A stretch of DNA of 64,000 bases from an uncultured Eggerthella sp. (GTDB lineage Bacteria > Actinomycetota > Coriobacteriia > Coriobacteriales > Eggerthellaceae), in NCBI GenBank assembly GCA_900542265.1, contig UQML01000002.1, forward strand, positions 37,888-101,887, read 5' to 3'. The notes under the pieces are model-generated. The model did no database searches and was not told where the DNA came from. It saw only the letters and a program-made list of their open reading frames with translations. Position 1 is the stretch's first letter, and every line of letters begins with the position of its first letter. Positions 28,576 to 39,000 of this stretch are shown here, piece after piece. Position numbers and translations under genes: made by a program.

Positions 28576-29831
28576 GCACGCGGCTCCTCTTGACGGGATG
28601 TCGTTTCTTTAGGTTCTTCTTTGGATGTCTGATCAGATGCTTCAAGCGCGGCTGGCTCATCGCCCGGCACATCTTCCTCTTCGAGAGCTGCATACTTGAG
28701 TGGATAGAGTTCCTCCTCCGTAATTTCAAGACGCGTCTCTTTAATAATATCGATAACCAAATCAGCAAGTTTGGCAGCTGCGTTTTCTGTTTCAAACGTT
28801 GCCGCGGCCTCACGCATGCGCTCACGCACTTCAGGCTCAACAATGAGTGAGAAGAAGCGTAGTTTAAACTCATTTGTATCAAGCATGTCATCATCAACCA
28901 TATACGCAGCGCCGCGATCAACATATGCCTGAGCATTACGGGTTTGATGATCAGCCGTTGCATGCGGATATGGTACCAGCAATGCAGGAACACGACGTGC
29001 TGAAATCTCAGCAAGAGAAGTGGCTCCCGCACGTGAAACCACCGCATCGGCAGCTGCCATCGTTTCTGCCATCTTGTTTTGGTAGCCCATCACAATCCAG
29101 CGCTTAGCCTCTTCCTCAGTTAGATTGAGTGCTTCAACGACAGAATCATATTCTTTAGGCCCCGTGATATGGACGATATAAACATTAGGGAGATCTAAAA
29201 TCTCATCTTTAAGGGCGACAACAGCTTCATTCAAGTGGCGTGCTCCGAGCGATCCGCCAAACACGAGCACCATAATAGCATCATCAGGAATACCCAACAG
29301 GGCGCGTCCTTCTTCGCGCGTAGCCTTAAAGAAATCACTACGCACCGGATTACCAGTAATGGTAATAGCATCTTGGCATTTCATATCAGCGCCTGCCTCA
29401 GGATAGGTAAGCGCAACTGCCTGTACTTGATTTGATAGATATTTGTTTGCCATACCCATGACTGAATTTTGTTCATGCACAATCACCGGAACGTTTGATG
29501 CCTTTGCCGCACGTGCAACAGGTAAACAAACATAGCCTCCAAAGGCAACAACCCCATATGGCCTTACTTGCATCAACCACTTGGTTACTTCTGCCGTAGA
29601 ACGCATAATCTTGCGCGTCGACTTAATGAGTGACGTAATTTTGGCGCGATCAAACCCTTCAGCTTCAAATCCTTTATACGGGTATCCAGCTTCTGGTACT
29701 AAACGAGATTCAATACCATCAGGCGTTCCTGCAAATACAACCTCATGACCACGATTGGTTAATTCTTCTGCAAGAGCAAGAGCAGGATTAATGTGACCTG
29801 CCGTTCCTCCCCCTGATAAAATTATGCGCAT
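28572..29831 (-). CDS. murG: MurG glycosyltransferase with acidic C-terminal tail
   Basis: A 419-residue GT28 enzyme that adds GlcNAc to lipid I on the inner membrane face to make lipid II. N-terminal loop GGGTAGHINPALALAE, HEQNSVMGMANKYL, the UDP-GlcNAc site FGGSLGARHLNEAV and SRAGATSLAEISA with PYPHATADHQ. The last about 55 residues are a Glu-rich extension not needed by the fold. AAGGAG precedes the ATG. It overlaps murC by four bases. Confidence 0.95.
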   Translation of the reverse strand: MRIILSGGGTAGHINPALALAEELTNRGHEVVFAGTPDGIESRLVPEAGYPYKGFEAEGFDRAKITSLIKSTRKIMRSTAEVTKWLMQVRPYGVVAFGGYVCLPVARAAKASNVPVIVHEQNSVMGMANKYLSNQVQAVALTYPEAGADMKCQDAITITGNPVRSDFFKATREEGRALLGIPDDAIMVLVFGGSLGARHLNEAVVALKDEILDLPNVYIVHITGPKEYDSVVEALNLTEEEAKRWIVMGYQNKMAETMAAADAVVSRAGATSLAEISARRVPALLVPYPHATADHQTRNAQAYVDRGAAYMVDDDMLDTNEFKLRFFSLIVEPEVRERMREAAATFETENAAAKLADLVIDIIKETRLEITEEELYPLKYAALEEEDVPGDEPAALEASDQTSKEEPKETTSRQEEPRA

Positions 29832-29852
29832 ACGTCTCTCCTTACCCTTATA

Positions 29853-31226
29853 TCACCATCGCCGTTGATGAGGATTGGATCTGTTTAACGGTGCCGATGG
29901 GGTTACCTCAATCTGCACCCTACGTCCTCCTTGGTAACTTCCTTGGCGCGGCATTCCGCGCGTGGGAGCCACTCCCGAAGTTGCCCGACGTGTAGTATCA
30001 GCACCCGATACGTGCGATACTACATGAAGCCTATCACGACGCTCTTGCGAATTATTCTTCTTCTGCGAACTTAACGCAATTGACAATATTATCCCAACCA
30101 TAAGACAAGAGGAAATCATTGATGAGCCACCCGATGAAATAAAGGGCAGCGGCTTGCCCGTTAAAGGCATAATGCCTGTCACACACGCCATGTTCAAAAA
30201 TGCTTGAAACACCAGCATAATAGCAAGTGTGGCAGCAGTAATAGTGCCTTGCTTTGTCTGAGCATTCATGGCAATCATCAATGAACCATACAGAAAAATA
30301 AGGAACAAAATAATGACGCCAACGGTACCCACGAGACCCATTTCTTCGCCGATAATAGCAAAGATAAAATCGGTTTCTGCTTCAGGGAGATAATCCATTT
30401 TCTCAAATGAGTTACCAATGCCAGTACCAAACAATCCTCCTGCACCAAGCGCTAAAAAGGAGTGAATAAGCTGATAGCCGCTTCCGTTAGGGTCTGACCA
30501 GGGATCTAAAAAGATCATGCGATCAGAACGATAGCTTTTAAGCGAAATAGCCAAAATAGCTCCAACAACAAGAATACCTATAGCTATAAGCATGGTCTTA
30601 TTATCGACCCCAATTAGCCACATCACAGCAAGAACTGCAACGGCGCAAATTGCCGTTGAGCCCATATCGGATTGGAAGACCAAAATCATAAAAAGAGGCA
30701 GGACAATATAGAAAGCAAATTGAACTCCAAATTCACGCCCTTGCAGTTCCCCATTTGTATACTTGGTTCCCAGAGAAACAGCCACAAGAACAAGCGAAAT
30801 TTTCATAAACTCAGCCGGCTGAATGCTGATTGGTCCTAAAAAAAGCCAACGTTTAGCGCCAAGACCAACCGTACCCATTACTGCGGTGAGCACCATGCCG
30901 ATCATGCATACTATCCAAAACCCAATAACAAAACCACCAAAAAGCTTTGACTCGTTGAAATAGCATACAGAAGCAATAGCTCCTGAAATGCCAACAGCAG
31001 CAAAGAGGATCTGCTTCATTACTTCACTGGCCGCATCACCCTTTTCAACAAAAAAGACAATAGATGATGACGAGTACACCATGACAAGCCCAATAACAAT
31101 TAGGCCAAGCGTAGAACCCACAACCATAATCAACGGTGCCCATGGATGATCCAAAAAGAGGCGAAAAAATGATTGTGAGCGGGGGTCGCGAGTGTGATTT
31201 GAGTGTGTTTGCGTTCCCGTAGTCAT
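29853..31226 (-). CDS. ftsW: FtsW lipid II polymerase (SEDS family)
   Basis: A 457-residue membrane protein with about ten helices. SEDS marks are YSSSSIVFF near helix 1, GLGAKRWLFLGPISIQPAEF followed by MKISLV, VFQSDMGSTAICAVAV with the catalytic Asp, NGSGYQLIHSFLALGAGGLF, and PLTGKPLPFISSGGSS. It makes septal glycan strands with the class B PBP encoded at 36706-38496. The C-terminal about 65 residues form a basic cytoplasmic tail. Its start is 12 bases after murD. Confidence 0.95.
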   Translation of the reverse strand: MTTGTQTHSNHTRDPRSQSFFRLFLDHPWAPLIMVVGSTLGLIVIGLVMVYSSSSIVFFVEKGDAASEVMKQILFAAVGISGAIASVCYFNESKLFGGFVIGFWIVCMIGMVLTAVMGTVGLGAKRWLFLGPISIQPAEFMKISLVLVAVSLGTKYTNGELQGREFGVQFAFYIVLPLFMILVFQSDMGSTAICAVAVLAVMWLIGVDNKTMLIAIGILVVGAILAISLKSYRSDRMIFLDPWSDPNGSGYQLIHSFLALGAGGLFGTGIGNSFEKMDYLPEAETDFIFAIIGEEMGLVGTVGVIILFLIFLYGSLMIAMNAQTKQGTITAATLAIMLVFQAFLNMACVTGIMPLTGKPLPFISSGGSSMISSCLMVGIILSIALSSQKKNNSQERRDRLHVVSHVSGADTTRRATSGVAPTRGMPRQGSYQGGRRVQIEVTPSAPLNRSNPHQRRW

Positions 31227-31238
31227 ATGCGTTAGTAA

Positions 31239-32732
31239 TTACGCTCCTCTCGTTTGAGCGCGATCAGCAACCATCTGTTTAAAAACCTTGCCACGTTCTT
31301 GGTAGCAACTAAATTCATCAAACGATGCACATGCAGGCGACAAAATAACAATGTCTCCTGATTCAGCTTGTGCAAGAGCAGCGTCAAAAGCATCTTCTAA
31401 GTGATTTGCTTGCACATGAGGAAGGGAGCTCTCCGCAAATGCAGCAAAGAATCTATCTCCTGCTTCTCCAAAACAGACGACGCCTTTTGTGTGAGCCTCA
31501 GCTTCTGCAACAAGCTCACTCAAATCAGTACCCTTATCGTCTCCGCCGAGTAACACAAGCGGGCGCTTGTTCCCAAAGGCAGCAAGCGCCTTAAGCGTTG
31601 CATCAACATTGGTCGCTTTAGAATCATTGTAGCAAGCTACCCCCATTACCGATCCACAGGGTTCAATACGATGCTCAAGGGGAGCAAAAGAAATCAGACC
31701 TTCACGCACCCCATCGACATTATCTACTAAACCAAGCACAGCCGATGCAGCAGCAAGCGCGTTAGAAACATTGTGCTCACCTTTAATTTGCAAATCTCCC
31801 TCTTCAATAAGGCGATGGGTGTTTCCATCCAGATCGACACGAAGCACACCGTTGTCTAAAAATGCCGCATTTTTTGATCCGCAAGCATCATGCATGGAAT
31901 ACGTGATGCCTTTTGCGCACCCAAGCGGAAGATAGTCAAAACCGCGCTCTGCTTCAGGGCGAGCCTTGATTGCCTTGGTAAGCTCACGTACAACATCATT
32001 GGTAGCATCGAGCACGACAAGTTTTTTAGCATTTGCATACACCTTTTGCTTTGCAGCAATGTAGGCATCCATACTTTTATGCCAGGCAAGATGATCAGGC
32101 GTAATGTTGAGTAAAACAGCAACATCAGGTGCAAAATCAATTGTTGAAGCAAGCTGATAGGAGGATACCTCTGCAACGTAGTAATCAGTACGATGCGCTC
32201 GCACCGCTTCAAGACACGTGTCACCAATATTGCCCACCGCCTGAGCTCGCTTTCCACAAGCGCGCAACAGGTGCGCCGTTAAAGCGGTTGTGGTTGTTTT
32301 GCCATTGGTGCCCGTAATAGCAATCCATATCGCGTGAGCATCAGACTCGCGCCAGGCAAATTCAACTTCACTGATAACTTCTTCACTCGCACGCACGGCA
32401 GTCTGATAAAAGTCAGAAAATTCCGAAATCCCCGGACTTGCAATACATACATTAAACGCTTTTTCACCCTCCGGAAGCGTTTTTATTACGTCATCAAGCG
32501 CATCTTCACCATATACCACCTGCGCTCCTCGTTCGATAAGCGTTTGAGCAAAATCTTGCGTTTGAGCGTTAGGTTTTCCTGCCGCAACAAAGACGGAGGA
32601 AACACGCGTTCCTAAGAGATCCACGCAGTAATCAGCAGCAATTCGCCCTGATTTTCCTAATCCTAAGACACAGACGCGCCCCAATGACTGAGGCGCCTGT
32701 TTTTTTGCGGGATCATAGACTGATGTCTTCAT
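31239..32732 (-). CDS. murD: UDP-N-acetylmuramoylalanine--D-glutamate ligase
   Basis: A 497-residue Mur ligase that adds D-glutamate. It has GRVCVLGLGKSGRIA at the N-terminus, ATP site AITGTNGKTTTTALTAHLL, EVSSYQLASTIDFAPDVAVL, LNITPDHLAWH, HNVSNALAAASA, YNDSKATNVDATLKAL and LLGGDDKGTDL. The ATG at 32732 sits just after the mraY stop; the longer frame would run into mraY. Part of the continuous dcw operon. Confidence 0.94.
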   Translation of the reverse strand: MKTSVYDPAKKQAPQSLGRVCVLGLGKSGRIAADYCVDLLGTRVSSVFVAAGKPNAQTQDFAQTLIERGAQVVYGEDALDDVIKTLPEGEKAFNVCIASPGISEFSDFYQTAVRASEEVISEVEFAWRESDAHAIWIAITGTNGKTTTTALTAHLLRACGKRAQAVGNIGDTCLEAVRAHRTDYYVAEVSSYQLASTIDFAPDVAVLLNITPDHLAWHKSMDAYIAAKQKVYANAKKLVVLDATNDVVRELTKAIKARPEAERGFDYLPLGCAKGITYSMHDACGSKNAAFLDNGVLRVDLDGNTHRLIEEGDLQIKGEHNVSNALAAASAVLGLVDNVDGVREGLISFAPLEHRIEPCGSVMGVACYNDSKATNVDATLKALAAFGNKRPLVLLGGDDKGTDLSELVAEAEAHTKGVVCFGEAGDRFFAAFAESSLPHVQANHLEDAFDAALAQAESGDIVILSPACASFDEFSCYQERGKVFKQMVADRAQTRGA

Positions 32733-32737
32733 AGCAT

Positions 32738-33787
32738 TCACAATCCTAAGGTTTGTGCGAAAAAGATACAAAATCCGATAGCCGCTAAGACGCCTGAAAT
32801 AATCCAGAATCTCACGACAACCTTAACCTCGCTCCATCCTTTTTTCTCAAAGTGGTGATGGAGCGGTGCCATCAAGAAAATACGTTTATGCGTCCGTTTA
32901 TAATAAAAAACCTGAATCATAACCGAGAGCGCTTCAGCTACAAACAAACCACCAATAATAAGAGAAATAACTTCAGTTTTGGTGATAATAGCAATGCAGC
33001 CTAACGTAGTACCAAGCGCAAGAGAGCCGGTATCGCCCATAAAGATGTCAGCGGGATAAGAGTTGAACCACAAAAAACCAATGCAGCATCCTGCAAGGGC
33101 AGCAGCAATGACTGCTGAATCAAGCATGTTTGAACGGTATGCAATAGCAGCCATAACAAGCATCACAATCATAACCGTGCCCGCCGCTAAACCATCAAGT
33201 CCATCCGTCAAGTTGGTTGCATTTGATAATCCCATGATAAGCAAATCACCAAAAATGAGATACAACCAGGGGATTTGAAATTCTCCGCCAGGAACTTCTA
33301 TAGGAAGCACTGTTGTCCAAACCCCCAAATCAAGCACACAGATAAAGGGAAGATCAACGGTAGGAGCAACACCAAGCCAATTAACCACACCAAGCACAAA
33401 AGCACTTGAAATAAGAAATTGTCCAACGAGTTTTGCTTTAGGCGTTAAGCCCAAAGAGCGCTCTTTGATAACTTTAGCCGCATCGTCAAAAAAGCCCAGT
33501 GCACCCGTTAGAAGTACGGCAGCCATAATAAGGATGGTTTGTAAACTAGGCTCATCAACAATAAGAACCGTGAGCAGCATAGCCAACAGCATAATAAGAC
33601 CGCCCATAGTAGGGGTACCCTGTTTGACTAAATGGCTCTCCGGCCCATCAGCGCGTACTTGTTGGCCAATCAAATGTGCCCGTAGAAATTTAATCCAAAA
33701 TGGCATTAATGCCATAGTAAGAATCATGCCTACCATAACAGCAAGCGCAACAACAAAAGTGGGATATTGACTAATCGACAGCAGCAT
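32738..33787 (-). CDS. mraY: Phospho-N-acetylmuramoyl-pentapeptide transferase
   Basis: A 349-residue membrane enzyme with about ten helices that moves the muramyl pentapeptide onto undecaprenyl phosphate to make lipid I. Conserved loops: QQVRADGPESHLVKQGTPTM, GFFDDAAKV with the two Asp, NATNLTDGLDGLAAG, GFLWFNSYPADIFMGDTGS and the HHHFEKKGWSE loop. It overlaps the murF stop by one base (TAATG) with an AGGGGG site upstream. Confidence 0.96.
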   Translation of the reverse strand: MLLSISQYPTFVVALAVMVGMILTMALMPFWIKFLRAHLIGQQVRADGPESHLVKQGTPTMGGLIMLLAMLLTVLIVDEPSLQTILIMAAVLLTGALGFFDDAAKVIKERSLGLTPKAKLVGQFLISSAFVLGVVNWLGVAPTVDLPFICVLDLGVWTTVLPIEVPGGEFQIPWLYLIFGDLLIMGLSNATNLTDGLDGLAAGTVMIVMLVMAAIAYRSNMLDSAVIAAALAGCCIGFLWFNSYPADIFMGDTGSLALGTTLGCIAIITKTEVISLIIGGLFVAEALSVMIQVFYYKRTHKRIFLMAPLHHHFEKKGWSEVKVVVRFWIISGVLAAIGFCIFFAQTLGL

Positions 33788-35217
33788 TAAAGCGTAAGCC
33801 CCCTGACAATTCGTTCAAGCTCCATAAAATGCGACGCTTTAACAAGCACAGCATCTCCAGGCTCCAAATGCGTCTCCAAATCATGAAGTGCTTCTCCTCG
33901 ATTTTCGGTAGTGTAGACCTTTTCTGATGGATACCCCGCCGCAATTGCTGCTGACGCAATTGACTTTGCAAGTTCTCCCACGCAAATAAGCCTATCAAGA
34001 GGAAGAGTCGCAACAAACCTGCCTATACCTTCATGACAAGCAACGGCACTATCACCAAGCTCTCCCATATCACCTAATACAGCGTATCGCTTATGGGGCA
34101 CATTCATAGCCGCAAATAGAGCAAGGGATGCTCGCATGGAGTCGGGGTTTGCATTGTAAGCATCATTGACGATCATGACATCATTTTTACCCTGAACTAT
34201 TTCTTGACGACCAACCTCAGGAAGAGATGATTCAAGACCGGCAATAATAGTGGCAAGATCAAGCCCGTATGCTTGACCCACAAGCGCAGCGCCACAGGCA
34301 TTTTCTACGTTATGTACGCCTCTCAGCGACAGCACGCATGGTGCCTGCTCGTCACCTACGTGAAGTATGAAGTGAGGACGCCCTTCCCCATCAAGCTCAA
34401 TATCAGTTGCCCAGACAACAGACAAGGGATCAGCTTCACCCGAGCCATCGTAGTATGCAAGTTGGATAGTACGCTCGACAGCTTCAGCTTCTTTAACAAT
34501 AAACGCACTCCACTCATCATGGGCATTCAAAAACGCTTTACCTGTTATTTGAGGAAGTGCAGCAATAATTTCGCCCTTAGCGCGTGCGATGTTCTCTTGA
34601 CTTCCCAAAAGCTCCATATGAGAAGTGCCTACATTGGTAATAAGCGCCGCCTCAGGCAATACATAACTGCAGAGCGCTTCAATCTGATGAAGACCGCGCA
34701 TACCCATTTCAACAACGACAAATTCCGTTTCAGGATTGGCGCTCAAAATAGTATTGGGTACACCCAACTCGTTATTTTGGTTAGCCTTAGTTGCGGTGGT
34801 GTTAAAGGTGGTAGAAAGCACATCACGAATAAGATTTTTCGTCGTAGTTTTACCTGTTGATCCAGTAAGCGCAATAACATGGGCATGCAAACGCTTGCAC
34901 CACTCGGCGGCAAGATCAACGACCGCACTGTGCGTGTCCGCTACTTCAAGAACCGCAGCCCCCATTTCACGCGCAAGGCGCAACACCTCTTGTGGTAAGG
35001 GCTCCATTACCAGAATGATACACGCTCCCGCAAGGAGAGCTGCACGCACAAAGTCGTGGCCATTAACGCGCTCGCCCAAAAAAGCAACATAAAGCGCATC
35101 AGGTTCAACCGCGCGTGAATCCCACGTAATAGACGTTGCAAGATGCGATGCATCAAGAGGCTCAATAACACAACTCGCACCACACCAATCAATAATTTGC
35201 TTGGTATTAATACGCAT
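33787..35217 (-). CDS. murF: UDP-N-acetylmuramoyl-tripeptide--D-alanyl-D-alanine ligase
   Basis: A 476-residue Mur ligase that adds the D-Ala-D-Ala dipeptide. ATP site ALTGSTGKTTTKNLIRDVL, TKANQNNELGVPNTIL, VVVEMGMRGLHQI, TNVGTSHMELLGS, HNVENACGAALVG and NDAYNANPDSMRASL. Its start is directly after the murE stop and its end overlaps mraY, so translation is likely coupled. Confidence 0.96.
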   Translation of the reverse strand: MRINTKQIIDWCGASCVIEPLDASHLATSITWDSRAVEPDALYVAFLGERVNGHDFVRAALLAGACIILVMEPLPQEVLRLAREMGAAVLEVADTHSAVVDLAAEWCKRLHAHVIALTGSTGKTTTKNLIRDVLSTTFNTTATKANQNNELGVPNTILSANPETEFVVVEMGMRGLHQIEALCSYVLPEAALITNVGTSHMELLGSQENIARAKGEIIAALPQITGKAFLNAHDEWSAFIVKEAEAVERTIQLAYYDGSGEADPLSVVWATDIELDGEGRPHFILHVGDEQAPCVLSLRGVHNVENACGAALVGQAYGLDLATIIAGLESSLPEVGRQEIVQGKNDVMIVNDAYNANPDSMRASLALFAAMNVPHKRYAVLGDMGELGDSAVACHEGIGRFVATLPLDRLICVGELAKSIASAAIAAGYPSEKVYTTENRGEALHDLETHLEPGDAVLVKASHFMELERIVRGLTL

Positions 35218-36696
35218 CTATCCAAAGAGCCTTTCAAGTTCTGCTGCCGCTACTTCGAAATCACTAAAGTGGACTTTTTCCGTTCCTAAAATCTGATAAT
35301 CCTCATGTCCCTTACCAGCAATCAAAACCACATCGCCAGGACACGCTTTTTCAAGCGCAAGGGCAATAGCAGCTTTGCGATCAGGCTCCACGCAATAATG
35401 ATCAGTACCGGCACCCATACCTTCGACAATGTCATCAATAATAGCGATGGGGTCTTCAGTACGGGGGTTGTCCGAGGTAACAATCGCATAGTCGGCTGCA
35501 AGTGCCGCCGCTCCCATCAAAGGACGTTTTGAACTATCGCGGTCTCCCCCGCAACCAAAGACAACAAGCGCATTGTTATCAGTGAGCGCTTTAACGCATG
35601 AAATTGCTTTTGCAAGTGCGTCAGGGGTGTGTGCATAATCAACATATACCGCAATATCACCATCATGCTCAGTCTTTACCCGCTGAATACGTCCAGGGAT
35701 TGAAGGAGCACTCATGAGTCCTTGCACAATCGACTCACTACTCCAGCCTAACTGAAGGCCAATACCAAAAGCGGTCATGATGTTTTCAACATTAAAACGC
35801 CCTACCAAAGGATAGGTAAAGGTATGCGTTTTACCCCGTGCAACCAAGGTTACTGTCGTGGAATCATGACTATATTCAATATGAGTTGGATGAATGAGTG
35901 CTGCTTTATCAAAACCCGTAGTAATCACTTCATCATGCTGGGAGACACAACGCTGTAAAAGTTTTTTGCCCCACTCGCTATCGATATTAATCACGCGCTT
36001 AGCAGGATAGTTTGAAGAAAAGAGTTTTGCTTTTGCGTCAAAATACGACTCAAAAGTCTTATGATAATCAAGATGATCTTGCGTTAAATTAGTGAAAGCT
36101 GTCACAGCAAAATTGGTATCCCAAACACGCTTAAGATCAAGTGCGTGAGAGCTTACCTCCATTGCAACTACTGCACATTTTTCATCACGCATTTGCGCAA
36201 AGAGTTTTTGCAAATCAGGAGATTCGGGTGTGGTGTGCTCAGATGGATAATGCTGTCCGCAGATCTCAGTACCAGTCGTACCAATCAAGCCGGTGCGTAA
36301 ACCCAAACAGTCTGCTAAATGCTCAACGAGATATGTTGTTGTTGTTTTTCCATTTGTACCCGTAATACCAACAAGAGAAAAATCATCACTTGGCCAATTG
36401 TAAAAACTAGCCGCTAAATGAGCCATCGCTTTGCGCGAATCACTCACAACAACTTCAGTTACATCGGATGCATCTGCTAAATAAATTTTACGCTCGACAA
36501 CAAGCACGCGCGCTCCACGATCAATGGCATCTTGCGCATACGAATGCCCATCAGACGTTAACCCAACGATGCAGCAAAATGCATCTCCTGGCTTAACCCG
36601 ATCGCTCCTATAAGCAATACCCTCAACAGGCTCGTCCGGATTTCCAATAATAGTGCAGTCAAATCCAGCAAAAAGCTCTTTACAAGTCTTAGTCAT
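35218..36696 (-). CDS. murE: UDP-MurNAc-dipeptide ligase MurE
   Basis: A 492-residue Mur ligase that adds the third amino acid. ATP site GITGTNGKTTTTYLVEHL, TTPESPDLQ, AMEVSSHAL, NLTQDHLDYH, FNVENIMTAFG and VYVDYAHTPDALAKAI. The substrate-choice motif reads SDNPRTEDP; DNPR is the pattern of meso-diaminopimelate-adding enzymes, against D(D/N)P(N/A) in lysine-adding ones, so a diaminopimelate wall is suggested by this motif alone. Confidence 0.95.
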   Translation of the reverse strand: MTKTCKELFAGFDCTIIGNPDEPVEGIAYRSDRVKPGDAFCCIVGLTSDGHSYAQDAIDRGARVLVVERKIYLADASDVTEVVVSDSRKAMAHLAASFYNWPSDDFSLVGITGTNGKTTTTYLVEHLADCLGLRTGLIGTTGTEICGQHYPSEHTTPESPDLQKLFAQMRDEKCAVVAMEVSSHALDLKRVWDTNFAVTAFTNLTQDHLDYHKTFESYFDAKAKLFSSNYPAKRVINIDSEWGKKLLQRCVSQHDEVITTGFDKAALIHPTHIEYSHDSTTVTLVARGKTHTFTYPLVGRFNVENIMTAFGIGLQLGWSSESIVQGLMSAPSIPGRIQRVKTEHDGDIAVYVDYAHTPDALAKAISCVKALTDNNALVVFGCGGDRDSSKRPLMGAAALAADYAIVTSDNPRTEDPIAIIDDIVEGMGAGTDHYCVEPDRKAAIALALEKACPGDVVLIAGKGHEDYQILGTEKVHFSDFEVAAAELERLFG

Positions 36697-36705
36697 GAGT
36701 TAGCC

Positions 36706-38496
36706 TCATTTCTGCGTAATATCATAACGCTCAATTGCATATGACATTATATCCTTAAATGCAGGAACAGTTTTGCGTTCTGCAGGGACATCGGTAGCAC
36801 CCACAAAGCACACGAGTTCAAGTGATGCATCAGGAATGAAACCAACAAAAGAAATGTTATAGATGTTTTTCTTATAGCCGCCGGCACTATCAGCAATTTC
36901 AGCGGTGCCTGTTTTGCCTGCAATCTTAAAGCCTTTGATTTGCGCTTGTGTTGCGGTACCGTCTTCCACAACCGCTTCCATCATCTCAGTCAAATCATCA
37001 AGAGCTTGCTTGTTTTCAATCACTGTTTGCGTTTCATACACACGCGGCGCTTCTTCGGTAGGGATATCAATAAGGAAATGCGGCTGACACATTACCCCAT
37101 CGTTTGCAATGGCGCCATAAAAGCGCACCACATTAAGCGGTGTAGTCATAACGCCTTGGCCAAATGAAATGTTATACATCTGCACAACCGACCAGCTATT
37201 CCAATCAGAAAGTGAGCCACTTGCCTCTCCCGGATAGTCCACCTCTGTTTTTCCAATAATTTGGTACTTGTTCAGATATTCACTCATCTTTTCAGCACCT
37301 AAATCTTTGGCGATAAGCGACATACCAATATTGGATGAATCTGCCATAATCTTTGATGTATCCATATCCATGGCAGCACGTTCATGAGAGTCGGTAATAG
37401 TGTACTCGCCCACCTTGATCGAAGCAGGACAATAATAACTTTGTCCTGCCTGCGTGGTACCTGCCTCAAGAGCGGCAAGCATAATGGCGGGCTTGAAGAT
37501 GGAGCCCGGCTCAAATGCTGATGAAATACCACTTAAGTTAGTAGCCCCTTCTTTAATTTCGGATAAGTCGGTAATGTCAAAAAGTGGATCTGATGCACAT
37601 GCATAGATTTCTCCACTACGCGCATCCATTACAATGCCAGATCCCGCTTTACCATCAATATCTTTTACACGTAGCGCAAGCGCGGTTTCAACTTGTTCTT
37701 GTAAGCCAACATCAATAGAGACCACAATATCTTTTCCAGCAACCGCCTCTTGCGTAATAGTTTCAGAGCCAGGAACAGGCACTCCTTCACGCGAATACAT
37801 GATGGTGCGCTCACCAGGCGATCCTCCCAAAATGTCGTTATAGTAGAGTTCAAGACCCGAGATAGCCTCACCTTCACTATTAAGAATGCCTATCACTTGC
37901 GATCCTACTGATCCACAAGGATAAACACGCTTTGTTGTTTTCTCGTAGTCGACGCCCTCAATACCCAAATCAAGGATCTTTTGACCTAAATCAGCTTCAG
38001 CTCCTTTAAAGAGATAACTAAAGTTTTGGTTAGCTAAAATCTTGTCTTTGTAAGTAACAAACTCGCCCCCGCAGTTATCAACCATGAATTGGGCCAGTTC
38101 ATCCACTTTATCAGCAGGCACAGTCTTAGGGTGACAGAAGATATTAATCGCATCGACCGTTGTAGCAAGCACCACCCCATTGCGATCATAAATTGTGCCA
38201 CGCCGAGGAGTGATTTCTAATACATTGGTGCGTACCGCATTACTTCTATTGGCATTATTTTCCGCATCGATAACTTGCAACCACAAAAGACGCAAACTCA
38301 AAATTGCGGCAACAGCAGCCAGGATAACAAATGCGACAATTAAACGCTTTGATACAGAATACGTCGGATCTATAGCACGCACGGCCGGTTTGCGAGCACG
38401 CGATGATGAATAAGATTGCCGATAGGGTTTTTCACTGAAGGTAGATTTATGCCTAAAAGGAGGATGCGGATTATTCGGATCACGCCGATATGACAT
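36706..38496 (-). CDS. ftsI: Class B penicillin-binding protein (FtsI/PBP2b-like)
   Basis: A 596-residue septal transpeptidase. A basic Ser/Arg-rich tail, one membrane helix (LIVAFVILAAVAAILSLRLL), a dimerisation domain beginning ITPRRGTIYDRNGVVLA, then the transpeptidase domain with SxxK in EPGSIFKPAIM, SxN in DSSNIGM and KTG in AGKTGTAE. There are no PASTA repeats. It works with FtsW. It lies between the ftsL-like gene and murE. Confidence 0.94.
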   Translation of the reverse strand: MSYRRDPNNPHPPFRHKSTFSEKPYRQSYSSSRARKPAVRAIDPTYSVSKRLIVAFVILAAVAAILSLRLLWLQVIDAENNANRSNAVRTNVLEITPRRGTIYDRNGVVLATTVDAINIFCHPKTVPADKVDELAQFMVDNCGGEFVTYKDKILANQNFSYLFKGAEADLGQKILDLGIEGVDYEKTTKRVYPCGSVGSQVIGILNSEGEAISGLELYYNDILGGSPGERTIMYSREGVPVPGSETITQEAVAGKDIVVSIDVGLQEQVETALALRVKDIDGKAGSGIVMDARSGEIYACASDPLFDITDLSEIKEGATNLSGISSAFEPGSIFKPAIMLAALEAGTTQAGQSYYCPASIKVGEYTITDSHERAAMDMDTSKIMADSSNIGMSLIAKDLGAEKMSEYLNKYQIIGKTEVDYPGEASGSLSDWNSWSVVQMYNISFGQGVMTTPLNVVRFYGAIANDGVMCQPHFLIDIPTEEAPRVYETQTVIENKQALDDLTEMMEAVVEDGTATQAQIKGFKIAGKTGTAEIADSAGGYKKNIYNISFVGFIPDASLELVCFVGATDVPAERKTVPAFKDIMSYAIERYDITQK

Positions 38497-38506
38497 GGCA
38501 TGTCAC

Positions 38507-38989
38507 CTAGCTCAACGTTGCAACGCTTGCAATACTTTGCGTAAGTGATAGATTACCCACACCATCATATACCACGACATCAGCGGGCAAAGACAGAGTT
38601 CCTACTGATTGTGGTGCAGCCATATGAAGTCTGTCTGCCGCCTCAGCACGAAGCGTGATAGGATTGGCGACTGAGGACTTCTCCACTGCAAGTGACTCCT
38701 GTACTGAACGTGCATCAGAAATATTGGCACGCATGTCACTTGCTTGCGACGCAACCTCATAAGCGCTTGCCGCAATGCCAACACGCGCTAAACCAAGCAC
38801 CAAAAAGCACGCCATAACCACAACAGCAATAACGCACAAAGTGCGAAGCGTAGGGCTAATATCAGGTTGTGCTTGATGCTTGCGTCCAGGAACGACCGTA
38901 ATAGCAGGGCGCGTTCTAGGAGATTGTTGAGGCTGACGAGCAGGAGCTGCGCTCGCATGGTTATATGAATATGCAGGTGCGCCCGCCAT
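38507..38989 (-). CDS. ftsL: FtsL-like divisome protein
   Basis: A 160-residue bitopic protein. A basic Pro/Arg cytoplasmic tail of about 50 residues, one membrane helix (LCVIAVVVMACFLVLGLARV), then a short extracytoplasmic coiled coil (YEVASQASDMRANISDARSV) and a stretch (LRAEAADRLHMAAP) like the end of FtsL. Sequence match is weak, as usual for FtsL; position between rsmH and ftsI is the main evidence. AGGGGAG precedes the ATG. Confidence 0.75.
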   Translation of the reverse strand: MAGAPAYSYNHASAAPARQPQQSPRTRPAITVVPGRKHQAQPDISPTLRTLCVIAVVVMACFLVLGLARVGIAASAYEVASQASDMRANISDARSVQESLAVEKSSVANPITLRAEAADRLHMAAPQSVGTLSLPADVVVYDGVGNLSLTQSIASVATLS

Positions 38990-39000
38990 ACTACTCCCCT

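Noticed and set aside
34273..34860. Plus-strand open frame of 195 residues inside murF
   Set aside because: murF is complete on the minus strand over the whole stretch; the frame is a shadow.
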